The notes under the pieces were generated by a model, which made no database searches, had not been told where the DNA came from, and was given only the letters and a program-made list of their open reading frames with translations. The translations under genes were made by a program, and so were the position numbers. Shown here piece by piece: positions 1-9,249 of a stretch of 64,000 nucleotides of DNA. The stretch lies in contig NZ_JH976434.1 in NCBI RefSeq assembly GCF_000306965.1, positions 196,943-260,942 of the forward strand, written 5' to 3'. This DNA comes from Amphibacillus jilinensis Y1 (lineage in GTDB: Bacteria; Bacillota; Bacilli; Bacillales; Amphibacillaceae). Positions within the stretch are counted from its first letter, which is position 1. The number at the start of each line of letters is the position of its first letter.

Positions 1-5
1 TTTTT

Positions 6-650
6 CTATAAGATAATCTCTGGTAATATCCCTATCTTCTTACCTACCTCAATTGCTTCCGCACGTGAGGAGACATGCATTTTTTGAAATATTTTTGTTA
101 AATGCCGCTCTACAGTACGCCTACTCATCTTAATCTGATCAGCAATTTCATCATTTGACTTCCCTTTGTCGACTAAAAATATAATTTCCTGTTCAATTTC
201 TGTTAATGTGACTTGCTCACCGTTTTGCAACCTTACTTTATGATCTGTTCGCTTTACTTCATTGAGCCACTTAACTGGGATTACCGCTAAATCCATTAGG
301 GCGCATTTCACCGCTTGTACCAATTGATCATTCGAGTAACTCTTACTTAAGAAACCGATCACCCCTAAATCAACCAGTCTGTTAAAATAAGCTGTTGTAT
401 CATACCCCGTATAAATCATCACACGTGCGTCACGATGGCGATGCAAAATCTCTTTCGTTAATTCAATGCCATTTTGACCAGGCATATTTAGATCGATAAT
501 GTAAAGATCAAAATGTTTAGACGTTAAGAACATTAATGCATCACGAGCACAAGAAACAAATTCAACAACGAGTTCTGGCTCATCTGATAATAAACGTTTT
601 GTCCCTTCACCAACCATGACATGATCATCCACGATTAGAATATGTTTCAT
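6..650 (-). CDS. comA: ComA-like response regulator (NarL/LuxR family)
   Basis: Two-domain response regulator of about 214 residues. The receiver domain shows the acidic pair DD at residues 8-9, the probable phospho-acceptor Asp53 (IIDLNMPG) and a conserved Thr in YTGY. The C-terminal third is a LuxR-type HTH (SRRTVERHLTKIFQKM). EGTK after the acidic pair and the YTGY motif recall Bacillus ComA, which activates competence and quorum genes. The start is the ATG at 650, about 8 bases after GGGAGG; an upstream in-frame codon at 668 lacks a ribosome site. The gene overlaps the 3' end of the kinase gene by about 26 bp, so the two are translated as a pair. DegU-like function cannot be excluded. Confidence 0.75.
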   Translation of the reverse strand: MKHILIVDDHVMVGEGTKRLLSDEPELVVEFVSCARDALMFLTSKHFDLYIIDLNMPGQNGIELTKEILHRHRDARVMIYTGYDTTAYFNRLVDLGVIGFLSKSYSNDQLVQAVKCALMDLAVIPVKWLNEVKRTDHKVRLQNGEQVTLTEIEQEIIFLVDKGKSNDEIADQIKMSRRTVERHLTKIFQKMHVSSRAEAIEVGKKIGILPEIIL

Positions 651-2955
651 AAATGTTTCCTCCCTCATGATAAGGAATAAAAATCGTCATCCTCACACCC
701 TTATTTCTTGCTGTTTCTAAGTTAATATCCCCACTTAAACTACGAACTCTTTCTTTAATTGATAACAATCCCATGTTTGTATCTACGGTATGGTACTCAT
801 CAGGGGCGATACCAATGCCATCATCTTTATATTCAAGCTTGACGCGATCCCCTTGATCTACCAAGACAATCCATACCGATTTGGCTTGTGCGTGTTTACG
901 CGCATTATTTAACCATTCCTGTACAATACGATAAATGGCCATTTTTAAATCTAACGGTTGAACAAGATCTGCCTTTATATTGGTATGAAAAGTTAATGCA
1001 CTATTCGATTGCAGTCGAAATTTATCGATTAATTCATTTATTGCATCAATTAAGCCAATTTCATTCAATATGGTTGGGTATAGAAATGTACATGTTTCTC
1101 TTATTTCAAAAATGATGTCTTTAACCTCTTCTTCAATAGCTTGAAGTGCGTCTTGTTTTGTTAATTCATCTGTTTCCAATTGGACCGCCTCTAGGCGGCG
1201 GCGTAATATAATTAAGTCTTGGAGAAATGTATCATGAATATCACTAGCTAAAGAACGTCTTTCATTTTCAGACCAGTGAAAAAGTAAACGTGAAAGCCAT
1301 TCCTTATCACCAATCGTTTGGGCATTCTCTATTTCTTTTAACAAATCTTCTACTTTCAATTGATTCTCTATCGCTAAATTGGCAAATTGAGCTAAGCTTG
1401 ATAACCAATCATATTGCTCCTTGGATAACGTACCGTTTTTTAATGCTATGAACAAATTAGTGAAATGCCCCTCATACCAAGCAAGAGGTACAGCATATAA
1501 ATTTTGTTTGCCAACCACCTTTCCAATATCAAATGCCTGTCCATGATAACGGCGCAAAAGTGGTGTGTAAATAGCAGGTACACTACTTTGATTAGGCTTA
1601 GGATAGGTGCGTCCAATTTCTGTCACTATATCGGTTTGGATAACGGCTAATACTTCCTCAACTTCACGCTTGACAGCATAAATAATCTGTTGCCTACTTT
1701 TTTCATGCTTCATTGCTTCACTAAACCGATATAGACTCGCTTGATAATTGTCTCGAGAAACAAATAAATACGATCTCAAGTAATGGTCTAACTGTCTTTT
1801 AACAAACAAGAAAGCTAATGTCAGTAGAAATGTTAAAGCAAAAAAAGGAATGACATGTCTAGACTGAACATCTTGATAATGCATCAATAAATATAGAAGT
1901 GTTATGACCATTGAAAACAAAAAAGCTAAAACCATGTAATATGGGAGTTGATTAATTTTGAATTTAAATAAATACAATTGATCAGATACAAGCATATACA
2001 AAAAGCCTGCTGGAATAAAAAATAAAAATACATTAGCTAGTTCAGAAGGAATAATTGGTTGTCCAAGTATCAATAAAGGCACGATAAATAAGAATAAAAA
2101 TGGTGCGGTTGCCGCTCCAATAGATAAAAAGATACCATGTAACGTATCAATAATAGCGTCATCTTTTAAATGAACAAGCCCTTTTATCAGCTGGAAAAAC
2201 AGGGTAACCATAATCATAATAAAACACAGCAAAATCACCCGATTGTTTAAAGACCGATGGTTAGAAATAAAACTTGATATAATACCAGTAAAAGCAAGTA
2301 AATATGAAAAATAAATTGATTTCTTTGTAAACCATTGCTTACCTTTTTCTTTAAAAAAATGATAGATAAAGTGAAAAAATAAAGTAGGTGATAACAGGAA
2401 TACGATAACCCTAATCATTTCAGCCAACGGATTTAATTTTAAAGCTAAACTAGATGAGGAATAAGCAAGACTAACAATTAGTGTCATTGCAATCAATAAC
2501 CGCGCACTTGCTTCAGTGGGATTTCGTCGATAAATAATCAATGAGACAAAACTGCTAAATAGAAAATATAATAAAGGTAGCATTAAGTAAAAAAGATATT
2601 GCCCATAAATATCTGCATTATAATCAACTTTATGACGCGAATACTCCCCTTCTCGTTCAACGATTATAGATTCAGCCCCCTCAATCTCACCGTGGGTCTG
2701 TACAGTAGGATATTGATTTGCAGGTTGATGGTCAACATATATCACCCGATCACCAATATCAATATTATTTGCTTTGGCCCAACCTAGCCGATGTAAGTCA
2801 GAGACATGATAGGTTTCTTCTGTCACCTGTGATACAGTCATTCCTATGTAAGGATGAAAGTTGTTAACCATAATATAAATATGTAGTAGCAAAATAAAAG
2901 CAACAAATGCGATTATTTTATTTTGATTTAATTTTTTTAGCATATCTTCCTTCAT
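625..2955 (-). CDS. comP: ComP-like membrane histidine kinase (HPK7 family)
   Basis: Sensor kinase of about 776 residues. The N-terminal half has many membrane segments plus an extracytoplasmic PDZ-like stretch (NNIDIGDRVIYVDHQP). The C-terminal half has a HisKA_3 phosphorylation site (SDIHDTFLQDLI) and an HATPase domain (NNARKHA, DDGIGI, GLLSIKERV). This is the architecture of Bacillus ComP, which senses the ComX pheromone. I place the start at ATG 2955 (MKEDML), preceded by GGAAGG. The open frame runs back to 3042, but that extension is encoded by a dispersed intergenic repeat. No comQ or comX lies upstream, so the signal is unknown. Confidence 0.75.
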   Translation of the reverse strand: MKEDMLKKLNQNKIIAFVAFILLLHIYIMVNNFHPYIGMTVSQVTEETYHVSDLHRLGWAKANNIDIGDRVIYVDHQPANQYPTVQTHGEIEGAESIIVEREGEYSRHKVDYNADIYGQYLFYLMLPLLYFLFSSFVSLIIYRRNPTEASARLLIAMTLIVSLAYSSSSLALKLNPLAEMIRVIVFLLSPTLFFHFIYHFFKEKGKQWFTKKSIYFSYLLAFTGIISSFISNHRSLNNRVILLCFIMIMVTLFFQLIKGLVHLKDDAIIDTLHGIFLSIGAATAPFLFLFIVPLLILGQPIIPSELANVFLFFIPAGFLYMLVSDQLYLFKFKINQLPYYMVLAFLFSMVITLLYLLMHYQDVQSRHVIPFFALTFLLTLAFLFVKRQLDHYLRSYLFVSRDNYQASLYRFSEAMKHEKSRQQIIYAVKREVEEVLAVIQTDIVTEIGRTYPKPNQSSVPAIYTPLLRRYHGQAFDIGKVVGKQNLYAVPLAWYEGHFTNLFIALKNGTLSKEQYDWLSSLAQFANLAIENQLKVEDLLKEIENAQTIGDKEWLSRLLFHWSENERRSLASDIHDTFLQDLIILRRRLEAVQLETDELTKQDALQAIEEEVKDIIFEIRETCTFLYPTILNEIGLIDAINELIDKFRLQSNSALTFHTNIKADLVQPLDLKMAIYRIVQEWLNNARKHAQAKSVWIVLVDQGDRVKLEYKDDGIGIAPDEYHTVDTNMGLLSIKERVRSLSGDINLETARNKGVRMTIFIPYHEGGNIYETYSNRG

Positions 2956-2994
2956 ATCAAACCTATCCTTCCCACTAAAAAAAGCTTCTTTCCT

Positions 2995-3150
2995 TTTATC
3001 ACAGATAACCGTCCGTAAAACCCTCACTTCAAAATAGACCATAAAGCTACTTAATTAGGTGAGGATAACAGACACTCATCTCCAATGTCCCTGTTCACTC
3101 AACGCCCCATCCATGGGAAGAGAAAGAAAATGCCCACGAATTGAAGGTTT
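2995..3150 (+). repeat. Dispersed intergenic repeat, copy 1
   Basis: First of six related intergenic elements. It begins with TTATCACAGATAACCGTCCG and ends near ATGCCCACGAATTGAAGG, matching copy 3 in the same orientation and the reverse complements of copies 2, 5 and 6. The central hairpin is degraded here (CCCCATCCATGGGA). It sits between comP and the yitT-family gene, and its left end covers the false N-terminal extension of comP. Bases 3151-3402 hold nothing else I can identify. Confidence 0.6.
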
Positions 3151-3402
3151 GTATTATTTGTTTAATTCTACATCAATCATCCTATTTTCTCACCACTTAT
3201 CTCAATGTAGAGAGCACTAGCATTTAATCTCGATGAGTTAAGTATATAACCTAAAATGAAAGAAAAAAAGCCCCGACTTTGTGTTTAAGTCTAGAGCTTG
3301 AACATACATTACCTTTGTCGAAATATGCATTAGGGGAAGGTAATGGTTTCATGTGCCAAAGGCACGATAAGTTGATAAGTTAATAATATCATAGCCAACT
3401 AT

Positions 3403-3452
3403 AAAAAGAACCGACAGTTTTTATATTAAACCGCCAACTAGTGTCGGTTTTT
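3403..3452 (-). terminator. Rho-independent terminator of the YitT-family gene
   Basis: Inverted repeat AACCGACA/TGTCGGTT just downstream of the minus-strand membrane protein gene. On the minus strand the stem is followed by CTTTTTA. The plus strand also ends in a short T-run, so it may work both ways. Confidence 0.65.
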
Positions 3453-3470
3453 CAAATATGGGCATTTCTT

Positions 3471-4319
3471 CTAATTATCCTTTCTAAAAAAGCCGAATAC
3501 ACCAGCAGTATGGACAATGTTCGTAAATGCTTCTGGATCTACTTCATTAATGATTCGCTCCAAATCATATAACTCATATCGTGTAATAACAAGGACAAGC
3601 ATTGCTTTATCTTCCCTTGTATATGCTCCACGCGCAGGTAAAATAGTCATTCCTCGTACTACCTTCTCATGAATTGCTTTTTGAAGGTCATCTGTCTTCT
3701 TCGTCACAATCATCGCTGTTACCTTTTCATGACGTGTATGTAGACCATCAACGACCCTTGTCGTTACGTAAAGGGCTAATAAAGTATATAATGCATTTTC
3801 TGGTTCATTCAACAAACCCGCGAAAAAAATGATAATCCCATTGACAATCATTAAATAGCTACCAATCGGCTTATCCTTCATTCGAGAAAGTACCATAGCA
3901 AGTATGTCAGACCCACCAGTAGATGCTCCCCATTTCAGTGTAAGCCCAACACCAAATCCGCCTAGTACACCACCAAAAACTGCATTTAACATAATGTCAT
4001 TAGAAAAAGATTGAACTGGAATTAACTCTAAGAAGAATGTCGTCATAAGAACAGATAAAATACTATAAATGGTAAAATGACGTCCAACTTTAAACCAACC
4101 TAATATACCGACAGGAACATTTAAAAGTAAAAGCCATATCCCTGTACTAATAAAATCAACGTTTAAAAAATCCGAAAAAATCGTAGATAGTAACTGAGCA
4201 AACCCTGTAAAACCACTGGCATAAACATCAGCACTAATAAAGAAAAAGTTTAACGCAATTGCATTAATCAATGCACCAATAATGACAATGATAATTCGTT
4301 TGGCCTCAAAGATAAACAT
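3471..4319 (-). CDS. YitT family membrane protein (DUF161 and DUF2179)
   Basis: Membrane protein of 282 residues. Residues 1 to about 200 form five or six hydrophobic segments (IIIVIIGALINAIALNFFF, GVLGGFGVGLTLKWGASTGGSDI). The last 80 or so residues form a soluble DUF2179 domain (MTILPARGAYTREDKAMLVLVITR). The GASTGGSDI stretch is typical of the family. Its biochemical role is not established. An AGGAGGG site lies 8 bases before the ATG. It stands alone, with its own terminator and a divergent neighbour (degV family). Confidence 0.85.
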   Translation of the reverse strand: MFIFEAKRIIIVIIGALINAIALNFFFISADVYASGFTGFAQLLSTIFSDFLNVDFISTGIWLLLLNVPVGILGWFKVGRHFTIYSILSVLMTTFFLELIPVQSFSNDIMLNAVFGGVLGGFGVGLTLKWGASTGGSDILAMVLSRMKDKPIGSYLMIVNGIIIFFAGLLNEPENALYTLLALYVTTRVVDGLHTRHEKVTAMIVTKKTDDLQKAIHEKVVRGMTILPARGAYTREDKAMLVLVITRYELYDLERIINEVDPEAFTNIVHTAGVFGFFRKDN

Positions 4320-4531
4320 CGATTAGTCCCTCCTGTCAACGACTTACGGTAAATATCACCCTAGATAACGATAATTAATCACTTTTGACTATATTATCGT
4401 ATTTTGGATAATTTAATAAAATACACTTTGACGAATGCCACCGCTAACTATAAACTAGAACTAACGGTTATGCAATATTGTTAAGTTATTTTTTAAAAAA
4501 GAATTAATCATCTTTAATTGGAGGGAAACGC

Positions 4532-5392
4532 ATGGATGTTCAAATTATTGCCGATTCTGCTTGCGATTTAAGTGAAAAAGACTATCAAGCATATCAAATT
4601 GAACGTGTCAGTTTGACGGTCATGATGGATAATAAATATTACCTAGATGGTCAAACCATTTCAGCTAAAAAAATCTATGATGAAATGCGAGATGGTAAGT
4701 CACCCAAAACATCACAAGTTTCACCTGAAGACTTTAGAGCAGCCTTTACCAAGTATGCTAAAAAAAATCAACCTTGTCTTTATTTAGCTTTTTCTTCTGA
4801 ATTATCTGGGACATATCAATCGGCTACGATAGCAGCGAAAGATGTGCAAGAAGATTATCCTGAGTGGCAACTACAAATTATTGATACGAAATGCGCTTCG
4901 TTTGGTTATGGCCTTGTTGTTCTTAGAGCCGCAGAACTCGCCAAACAACAACGATCCTTAGAAGAAATAACTGCTTCATCTAAGTATTATGCGGATCATA
5001 TGGAGCACATCTTTACCGTCGATGATCTGGAGTATTTATATCGTGGAGGACGTGTTAGTAAATCAGCTGCTTTTGTAGGAACGTTACTTAAAATCAAGCC
5101 ACTTTTGCATATGGAGGATGGCAAGCTTATTCCTTTAGAGAAAATTAGAGGATCAAAAAAAGTATTCCAACGCATGCTTGCCATTATGGAAGAGCGTGGA
5201 ACAGATTTTAGCAATCAAACGATTGGTATTAGTCATGGTGACGCTATAGAGACAGCAGAACATCTGGCTGAAATGATTAAAGCACGCTTTACAGTGAAAG
5301 AGATCAAAATTAGAATGGTGGGATCAAGCATTGGTGCCCATTCTGGGCCTGGTACAATTGCATTATTCTTTTCTAATGAAAAATATCAGTAA
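4532..5392 (+). CDS. DegV family fatty-acid-binding protein
   Basis: 286-residue cytosolic protein of the DegV/EDD fold. Markers are the N-terminal IIADSACDLS, the KTSQVSPEDF segment (TSQ.s lipid-contact region), SSELSGTYQSA, and the C-terminal SIGAHSGPGTIALFF. Family members bind a fatty acid and pass it to FakA-type kinases; no fakA is seen nearby. GGAGGG lies 7 bases before the ATG. It is transcribed away from the yitT-family gene, from a shared upstream region of about 210 bp. Downstream come repeat copy 2 and a strong terminator. Confidence 0.88.
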   Translation: MDVQIIADSACDLSEKDYQAYQIERVSLTVMMDNKYYLDGQTISAKKIYDEMRDGKSPKTSQVSPEDFRAAFTKYAKKNQPCLYLAFSSELSGTYQSATIAAKDVQEDYPEWQLQIIDTKCASFGYGLVVLRAAELAKQQRSLEEITASSKYYADHMEHIFTVDDLEYLYRGGRVSKSAAFVGTLLKIKPLLHMEDGKLIPLEKIRGSKKVFQRMLAIMEERGTDFSNQTIGISHGDAIETAEHLAEMIKARFTVKEIKIRMVGSSIGAHSGPGTIALFFSNEKYQ

Positions 5393-5493
5393 TGCAGTCG
5401 GTTTCAACACGATATAATCATAACTTAGCTTAAGTGAGAAAGTTGGGTATTTCTATTTATTGAAACGGAAGTAGATCATGAAACGAAGCTTTA

Positions 5494-5615
5494 ATCAGTG
5501 GGCATGTTCGTTCTTCTCCCACTGATTAGTAGTTAAGCGTCAATTCTCTCTGGCATCGATATAAATAGATGAGCTATGCTCACTATTATAAGATATTTTA
5601 CGGATGACTATCCGT
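5494..5615 (-). repeat. Dispersed intergenic repeat, copy 2
   Basis: Reverse orientation to copy 1. The hairpin part reads CAGTGGGC, a short T-rich loop, then CCCACTGATTAG. The distal end contains TTTACGGATGACTATCCGTGA, equivalent to the TCACAGATAACCGTCCGTAAA start of copy 1. It lies between the convergent degV and asnB genes. The flanking bases 5393-5493 show nothing else. Confidence 0.6.
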
Positions 5616-5640
5616 GAAAAAGCCCCACTGGAATTGATAT

Positions 5641-5703
5641 GCTCCCCTATAGGTAGACAGATTAAAAAATAAAAATCTGGCTGCTTATGGGGGAGTATTT
5701 TTT
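5641..5703 (+). terminator. Long-stem terminator between degV-family gene and asnB
   Basis: Arms of about 22 bases (GCTCCCCTATAGG...AGATT and AATCT...CTTATGGGGGAGT) flank a short A-rich loop and are followed on the plus strand by ATTTTTTAT. The orientation fits termination of plus-strand transcripts from the degV gene. The last base or two overlap the asnB stop codon. Confidence 0.7.
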
Positions 5704-7549
5704 ATCGTTCTATTTGTACTTGATAATGGCGTAACCAATAATCAAATTGACCAAGATAAGCTAACAACTGCGGTCCTTTCATTAACTGGCCAAACCACGG
5801 TTCATCTATAGATTGACCTTTACTTAAAACGAGCTGTTCAATTTGCGACCGATCAAACACTTCAAACAGGCGTGATTCTGAATCGACTAACAAATCTTGG
5901 ATCCATTTAACCATGGCTTCCGTAAAATATGGATGGTACGTTTTTGGGTATGGGCTCTTCTTGCGTTCTAAAATAGGTTCAGGAAGCAAACCTTTCAAAG
6001 CTTGACGTAAGATACCCTTTTCCTGATTACCCACGTTTTTCAATGCCCACGGAATATTCCACACATATTCAACCAAGTGATGATCACTAAAAGGCACACG
6101 CGCTTCAAATCCAACCGCCATACTCATACGATCTTTTCGCTCTAGTAATGTCGGCATAAAACTCTCCATATTTAAATAGAATAGCTCACGACGACGTGCT
6201 TCTAAAGGTGAATCAAACTCACATCGGGGGGTTTGGTCAATGATCGTCTGGTAACGGTCAAGCCGATAATGATCCAGCTCTAAATATTGTTGCCAGTCTG
6301 AACGAATTAATCGATTTCGTAATGTTTTAGAACGAATCCATGGGAACCCTTCTCGTTCTAAATCATCTTCTCGATAAAACCACGGATAACCACCAAATAT
6401 TTCATCGGCACATTCGCCAGAGAGAGCAACAGTGACCTGCTTTTTTGTTTGTTGACACAACCACAACAATGAACCATCCACATCTGCCATTCCTGGTAAA
6501 TCTCTTGCCAAAACGGCTTTCTTTAGCGTTGCAACTAATGTTGATTGATCTAACACAAAGGTATGATGGTCTGTTTGATAGCGATCAACGACTAATGGCA
6601 AGAAGTCTTGATCTCGGGTAGGTTGAAAATCATTACCTTGAAAAAATTGTTCATTATCTGAGAAATCAATCGAAAAAGTTTGGAGCTTTTCATTTTTTAG
6701 TTGCTTTAAGTACCGTGCTGCGATTGCCGTAATAGCACTTGAATCAATCCCGCCAGACAGAAACGTTCCAATCGGCACATCTGAAACTAACTGCCTTTCC
6801 ACAGCGTCTATTAATAACGACTTAACACGCTCAATTGTATCTGCTTCAGAATCGATATGTTTAGCGCTTTTGACTTGCCAGTAGCGTGATTGCTCAATAC
6901 CTTCTTCTCTCACCCAGAGATAATGTCCTGCTTTCACTTCAAAAACATCTTTAAATACGCCATGCCCCGATGTTCGTGATGGACCAATTGCTAGCAATTC
7001 CTGTAAACCCGAACGATCAATAATAGGTTGAATGTCTCGATGGGCTAAGATCCCTTTCAATTCAGAAGCAAAAATAAAGGTATTGTTCTTAATTGTATAA
7101 AATAATGGCTTCACACCCAAACGATCCCTTGCAACAAATACCGCTTCTTTCTCTGGGTCCCAAATTGCAAATGCAAAAATGCCATTTAAATGTTGCAAGG
7201 CTTCTTCTCGCCATTCTATATAGCTTTTAAGTAAAACTTCAGTATCTGAATGTGATTCAAATCTCCACCCTAATGCCTTTAATGCTGAACGAACCTGATC
7301 CGTATTATATAATTCACCATTATAGATCATCGTAAAGCGATTTCCGTTTACTTCAGCTGTCATTGGCTGACAACCACCAGCAGGATCAACAACAATAAGA
7401 CGACGATGACCAAAGGCAACGACTTGATTAAACCATGATGACGTTTGATCAGGTCCACGATGTGTTAAAGCACGAGTCATTTGCTCCACATTGTCGACAT
7501 GATCAAATACACCCGTTACAAAATTTACACATCCCGCTATTCCACACAT
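5702..7549 (-). CDS. asnB: Asparagine synthetase, glutamine-hydrolysing
   Basis: Converts aspartate, ATP and glutamine to asparagine in the cytosol. The glutaminase domain starts with MCGIAGC; Cys2 becomes the catalytic N-terminal nucleophile, which fixes the start at 7549, with GAGGGG about 8 bases upstream. A longer open frame to 7567 would bury Cys2. The synthetase domain (from about residue 210) has the ATP pyrophosphatase loop FLSGGIDSSAI and the SGECADEIFGGY motif. Length of 615 residues is normal. The yisL and gerP neighbours recall the asnO(yisO)-yisL-gerP region of B. subtilis, so this may be the AsnO counterpart, though I use the general name. Confidence 0.93.
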   Translation of the reverse strand: MCGIAGCVNFVTGVFDHVDNVEQMTRALTHRGPDQTSSWFNQVVAFGHRRLIVVDPAGGCQPMTAEVNGNRFTMIYNGELYNTDQVRSALKALGWRFESHSDTEVLLKSYIEWREEALQHLNGIFAFAIWDPEKEAVFVARDRLGVKPLFYTIKNNTFIFASELKGILAHRDIQPIIDRSGLQELLAIGPSRTSGHGVFKDVFEVKAGHYLWVREEGIEQSRYWQVKSAKHIDSEADTIERVKSLLIDAVERQLVSDVPIGTFLSGGIDSSAITAIAARYLKQLKNEKLQTFSIDFSDNEQFFQGNDFQPTRDQDFLPLVVDRYQTDHHTFVLDQSTLVATLKKAVLARDLPGMADVDGSLLWLCQQTKKQVTVALSGECADEIFGGYPWFYREDDLEREGFPWIRSKTLRNRLIRSDWQQYLELDHYRLDRYQTIIDQTPRCEFDSPLEARRRELFYLNMESFMPTLLERKDRMSMAVGFEARVPFSDHHLVEYVWNIPWALKNVGNQEKGILRQALKGLLPEPILERKKSPYPKTYHPYFTEAMVKWIQDLLVDSESRLFEVFDRSQIEQLVLSKGQSIDEPWFGQLMKGPQLLAYLGQFDYWLRHYQVQIER

Positions 7550-7761
7550 TCTTTTTACCCCTCTCACATTGCTAGTTCTGATTATATATATGCCCAGCTT
7601 GATAAGAGGTGCCTATATTTTAGTAAGTAAACAGAATAACGATATTTCCCTATTCGATCATTTCTTTAATCAACTGAAACACAGGCTATTGATCAATGTA
7701 AAATAAACGACATGCCAATTTAAAAAAACAGTCATACTTGCTTAAAGAAACTTCTAAACTA

Positions 7762-8145
7762 TTAAAGAGGGAGAAATCCCCAAGGTAATCGACCAAAACC
7801 TAATACCAAAGCAATCACTAACATGACAATCCATTGCACCATAAAGCCTTTAAACGGTGCATCTTTCTTTATCCGCAGTATAATTGACTCCATCATTACA
7901 ACAACCCATAATCCAGCTATACTTTTAATGATCACTTCTGGACCATAATCGTTCCAAACATTTGCTTGGGTATAACGATATAAAAGAACCACACCAGTAA
8001 AAATAATTAACAAGTATAATACTCGGCTAACCATATGGGTAATTTTCCCTGATTTCCATTTTTGCTTTTTATAAAGTGACCCATTTACAGCAAATAAAAT
8101 AATTGCTAGCAACCAGCTGATAACATGTAAATGAATATAAAAGAT
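7762..8145 (-). CDS. yisL: YisL family membrane protein (UPF0344/DUF1516)
   Basis: About 127 residues with four membrane segments and a C-terminal LPWGFLPL. The N-terminal HLHVISW and GKITHMVSRVLYLLIIFTGV match B. subtilis YisL, which also lies next to gerP. Function is unknown. The start is unusual. A perfect AAAGGAGGTGATC lies inside the longer open frame, and the only plausible initiation codon at normal spacing is ATC (8143-8145), or a later ATT. A TTG at 8196 has no ribosome site. The product is certain; its exact first residue is not. Confidence 0.8.
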   Translation of the reverse strand: MFYIHLHVISWLLAIILFAVNGSLYKKQKWKSGKITHMVSRVLYLLIIFTGVVLLYRYTQANVWNDYGPEVIIKSIAGLWVVVMMESIILRIKKDAPFKGFMVQWIVMLVIALVLGFGRLPWGFLPL

Positions 8146-8263
8146 AAGATCACCTCCTTTATCTGTTTCATTCCACATCTGAGCAGATCTAAACAACAGG
8201 AACAGATCTCAGAAAAATGGATTACAATGTAGAAATAGTGTCGGTTCTAAGCTCAAATTAAAT

Positions 8264-8293
8264 GACACAGTTACAAACTCCCTGCATAGATTA
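8264..8293 (+). promoter_or_regulatory. SigK-type promoter of the gerP operon
   Basis: The -10 element CATAGATTA (8285-8293) fits the SigK consensus CATAnnnTA. An AC-containing -35 (GACAC) lies about 16 bases upstream. gerP in B. subtilis is transcribed by SigK in the mother cell while the coat is built. Match is by eye only. Confidence 0.5.
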
Positions 8294-8313
8294 ATATACG
8301 AGGGGGAATGATT

Positions 8314-8538
8314 ATGCCTGCAATTGTTGGTGCTATCAAAGTTCAAGCGATTTCAACGTCTAGCATTCTCCACGTTGGTGATGTTTACACAATTCGTCCA
8401 TATGCTGAAGTTAAGACATTTGCTGGCGGTGGGTCCTTTAATACAGGTAATAACATCGAGGTTCATTTAGATAAAGCCCAAACGATTCTGCATGATCAAG
8501 ATCAGTTTGACCAAGTCATTGCGGGTAACTTGGGGTAG
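8314..8538 (+). CDS. gerPA: Spore germination protein GerPA
   Basis: 74-residue first gene of the gerP operon. Family signature MPAIVGAIKV, the GDVYTIRP strand and KTFAGGGSFNTGN. GerP proteins act in or under the spore coat and let germinants reach the inner-membrane receptors. The start is ATG 8314 (MPAIVG), after GAGGGGG. GerPA and GerPF are paralogues; I assign this one by its first position in the operon. Confidence 0.85.
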   Translation: MPAIVGAIKVQAISTSSILHVGDVYTIRPYAEVKTFAGGGSFNTGNNIEVHLDKAQTILHDQDQFDQVIAGNLG

Positions 8539-8542
8539 CATT

Positions 8543-8737
8543 ATGTTAATTCAACAATCCATAGTTATTCAGCAAATTAAAATTGGATCGATCTCAAATG
8601 CCTCGATTGTACAAATTGGTACGACCGGAACATGGCAAGCCTATGCAGATTTAAATAATACTGGACAATTTCAAACCATAATAGATCAGGCCGAATTTGA
8701 TGCACCTATTGTCCCACTAGCACCACCTTCTATGTAA
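8543..8737 (+). CDS. gerPB: Spore germination protein GerPB
   Basis: 64-residue protein starting MLIQQSIVIQQIKIGS, with the SNASIVQIGTTG strand typical of GerPB. The upstream open frame back to 8492 overlaps gerPA and is not used; ATG 8543 lies 4 bases after the gerPA stop, with a weak GGGGT site, suggesting translational coupling. It ends with a proline-rich PIVPLAPP tail as in other GerPB proteins. Confidence 0.83.
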   Translation: MLIQQSIVIQQIKIGSISNASIVQIGTTGTWQAYADLNNTGQFQTIIDQAEFDAPIVPLAPPSM

Positions 8738-8751
8738 AGGAGTTCAAGAAA

Positions 8752-9249
8752 ATGAATCATAATATATGGCATTATATTCAACAGCACATGCTGTTAATTG
8801 AACAACTTCAGCACAGACTAACAGAACTAGAGAAACAGATTGATTCGCAATCAGGTACACGGATTGAAAAGATAGAATATAAATTTGACCAATTAAAAAT
8901 CGAGCGGCTTGAGGGCACCCTCCAAATCGGAATTACACCGGATGAAATTGAAAGTTTTTCTCAAGATAGCCCATTACATCAAGATCAACAGATTCAAGCT
9001 GATCTCTACAATTTATTACCTAGAGAGTTAGATCGTTTTCTGCAACATTATCACATCGATTTAGCTGAGCAAGACAAAGCGTCAATTTTAACTGACTTGA
9101 ATCAACAATTACCGAAGCGGATTGGATATTACCAAAATAAGAAATTATCAACTGACGAGATTAAACAGGTTCTAATTAAAGATATGCGTCAGAGCTTAGC
9201 TGATCATTTTGAAGATAAGGGGGATGATGGTCACAATGGAGGTTCATAA
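8752..9249 (+). CDS. gerPC: Spore germination protein GerPC
   Basis: 165-residue protein with an N-terminal coiled coil (MLLIEQLQHRLTELEKQI) followed by RIEKIEYKFDQLKIERLEGTLQIGI, the conserved GerPC core. The C-terminal half is a helical acidic region. It has AAGGAG before its start and is the third gene of the operon. Somewhat shorter than the roughly 200-residue B. subtilis form. Confidence 0.85.
   Translation: MNHNIWHYIQQHMLLIEQLQHRLTELEKQIDSQSGTRIEKIEYKFDQLKIERLEGTLQIGITPDEIESFSQDSPLHQDQQIQADLYNLLPRELDRFLQHYHIDLAEQDKASILTDLNQQLPKRIGYYQNKKLSTDEIKQVLIKDMRQSLADHFEDKGDDGHNGGS

Noticed and set aside
8148-8160. Fragment of 16S rRNA 3' end (GATCACCTCCTTT)
   Set aside because: It is simply the complement of a perfect Shine-Dalgarno sequence for yisL; flanks are not rRNA.
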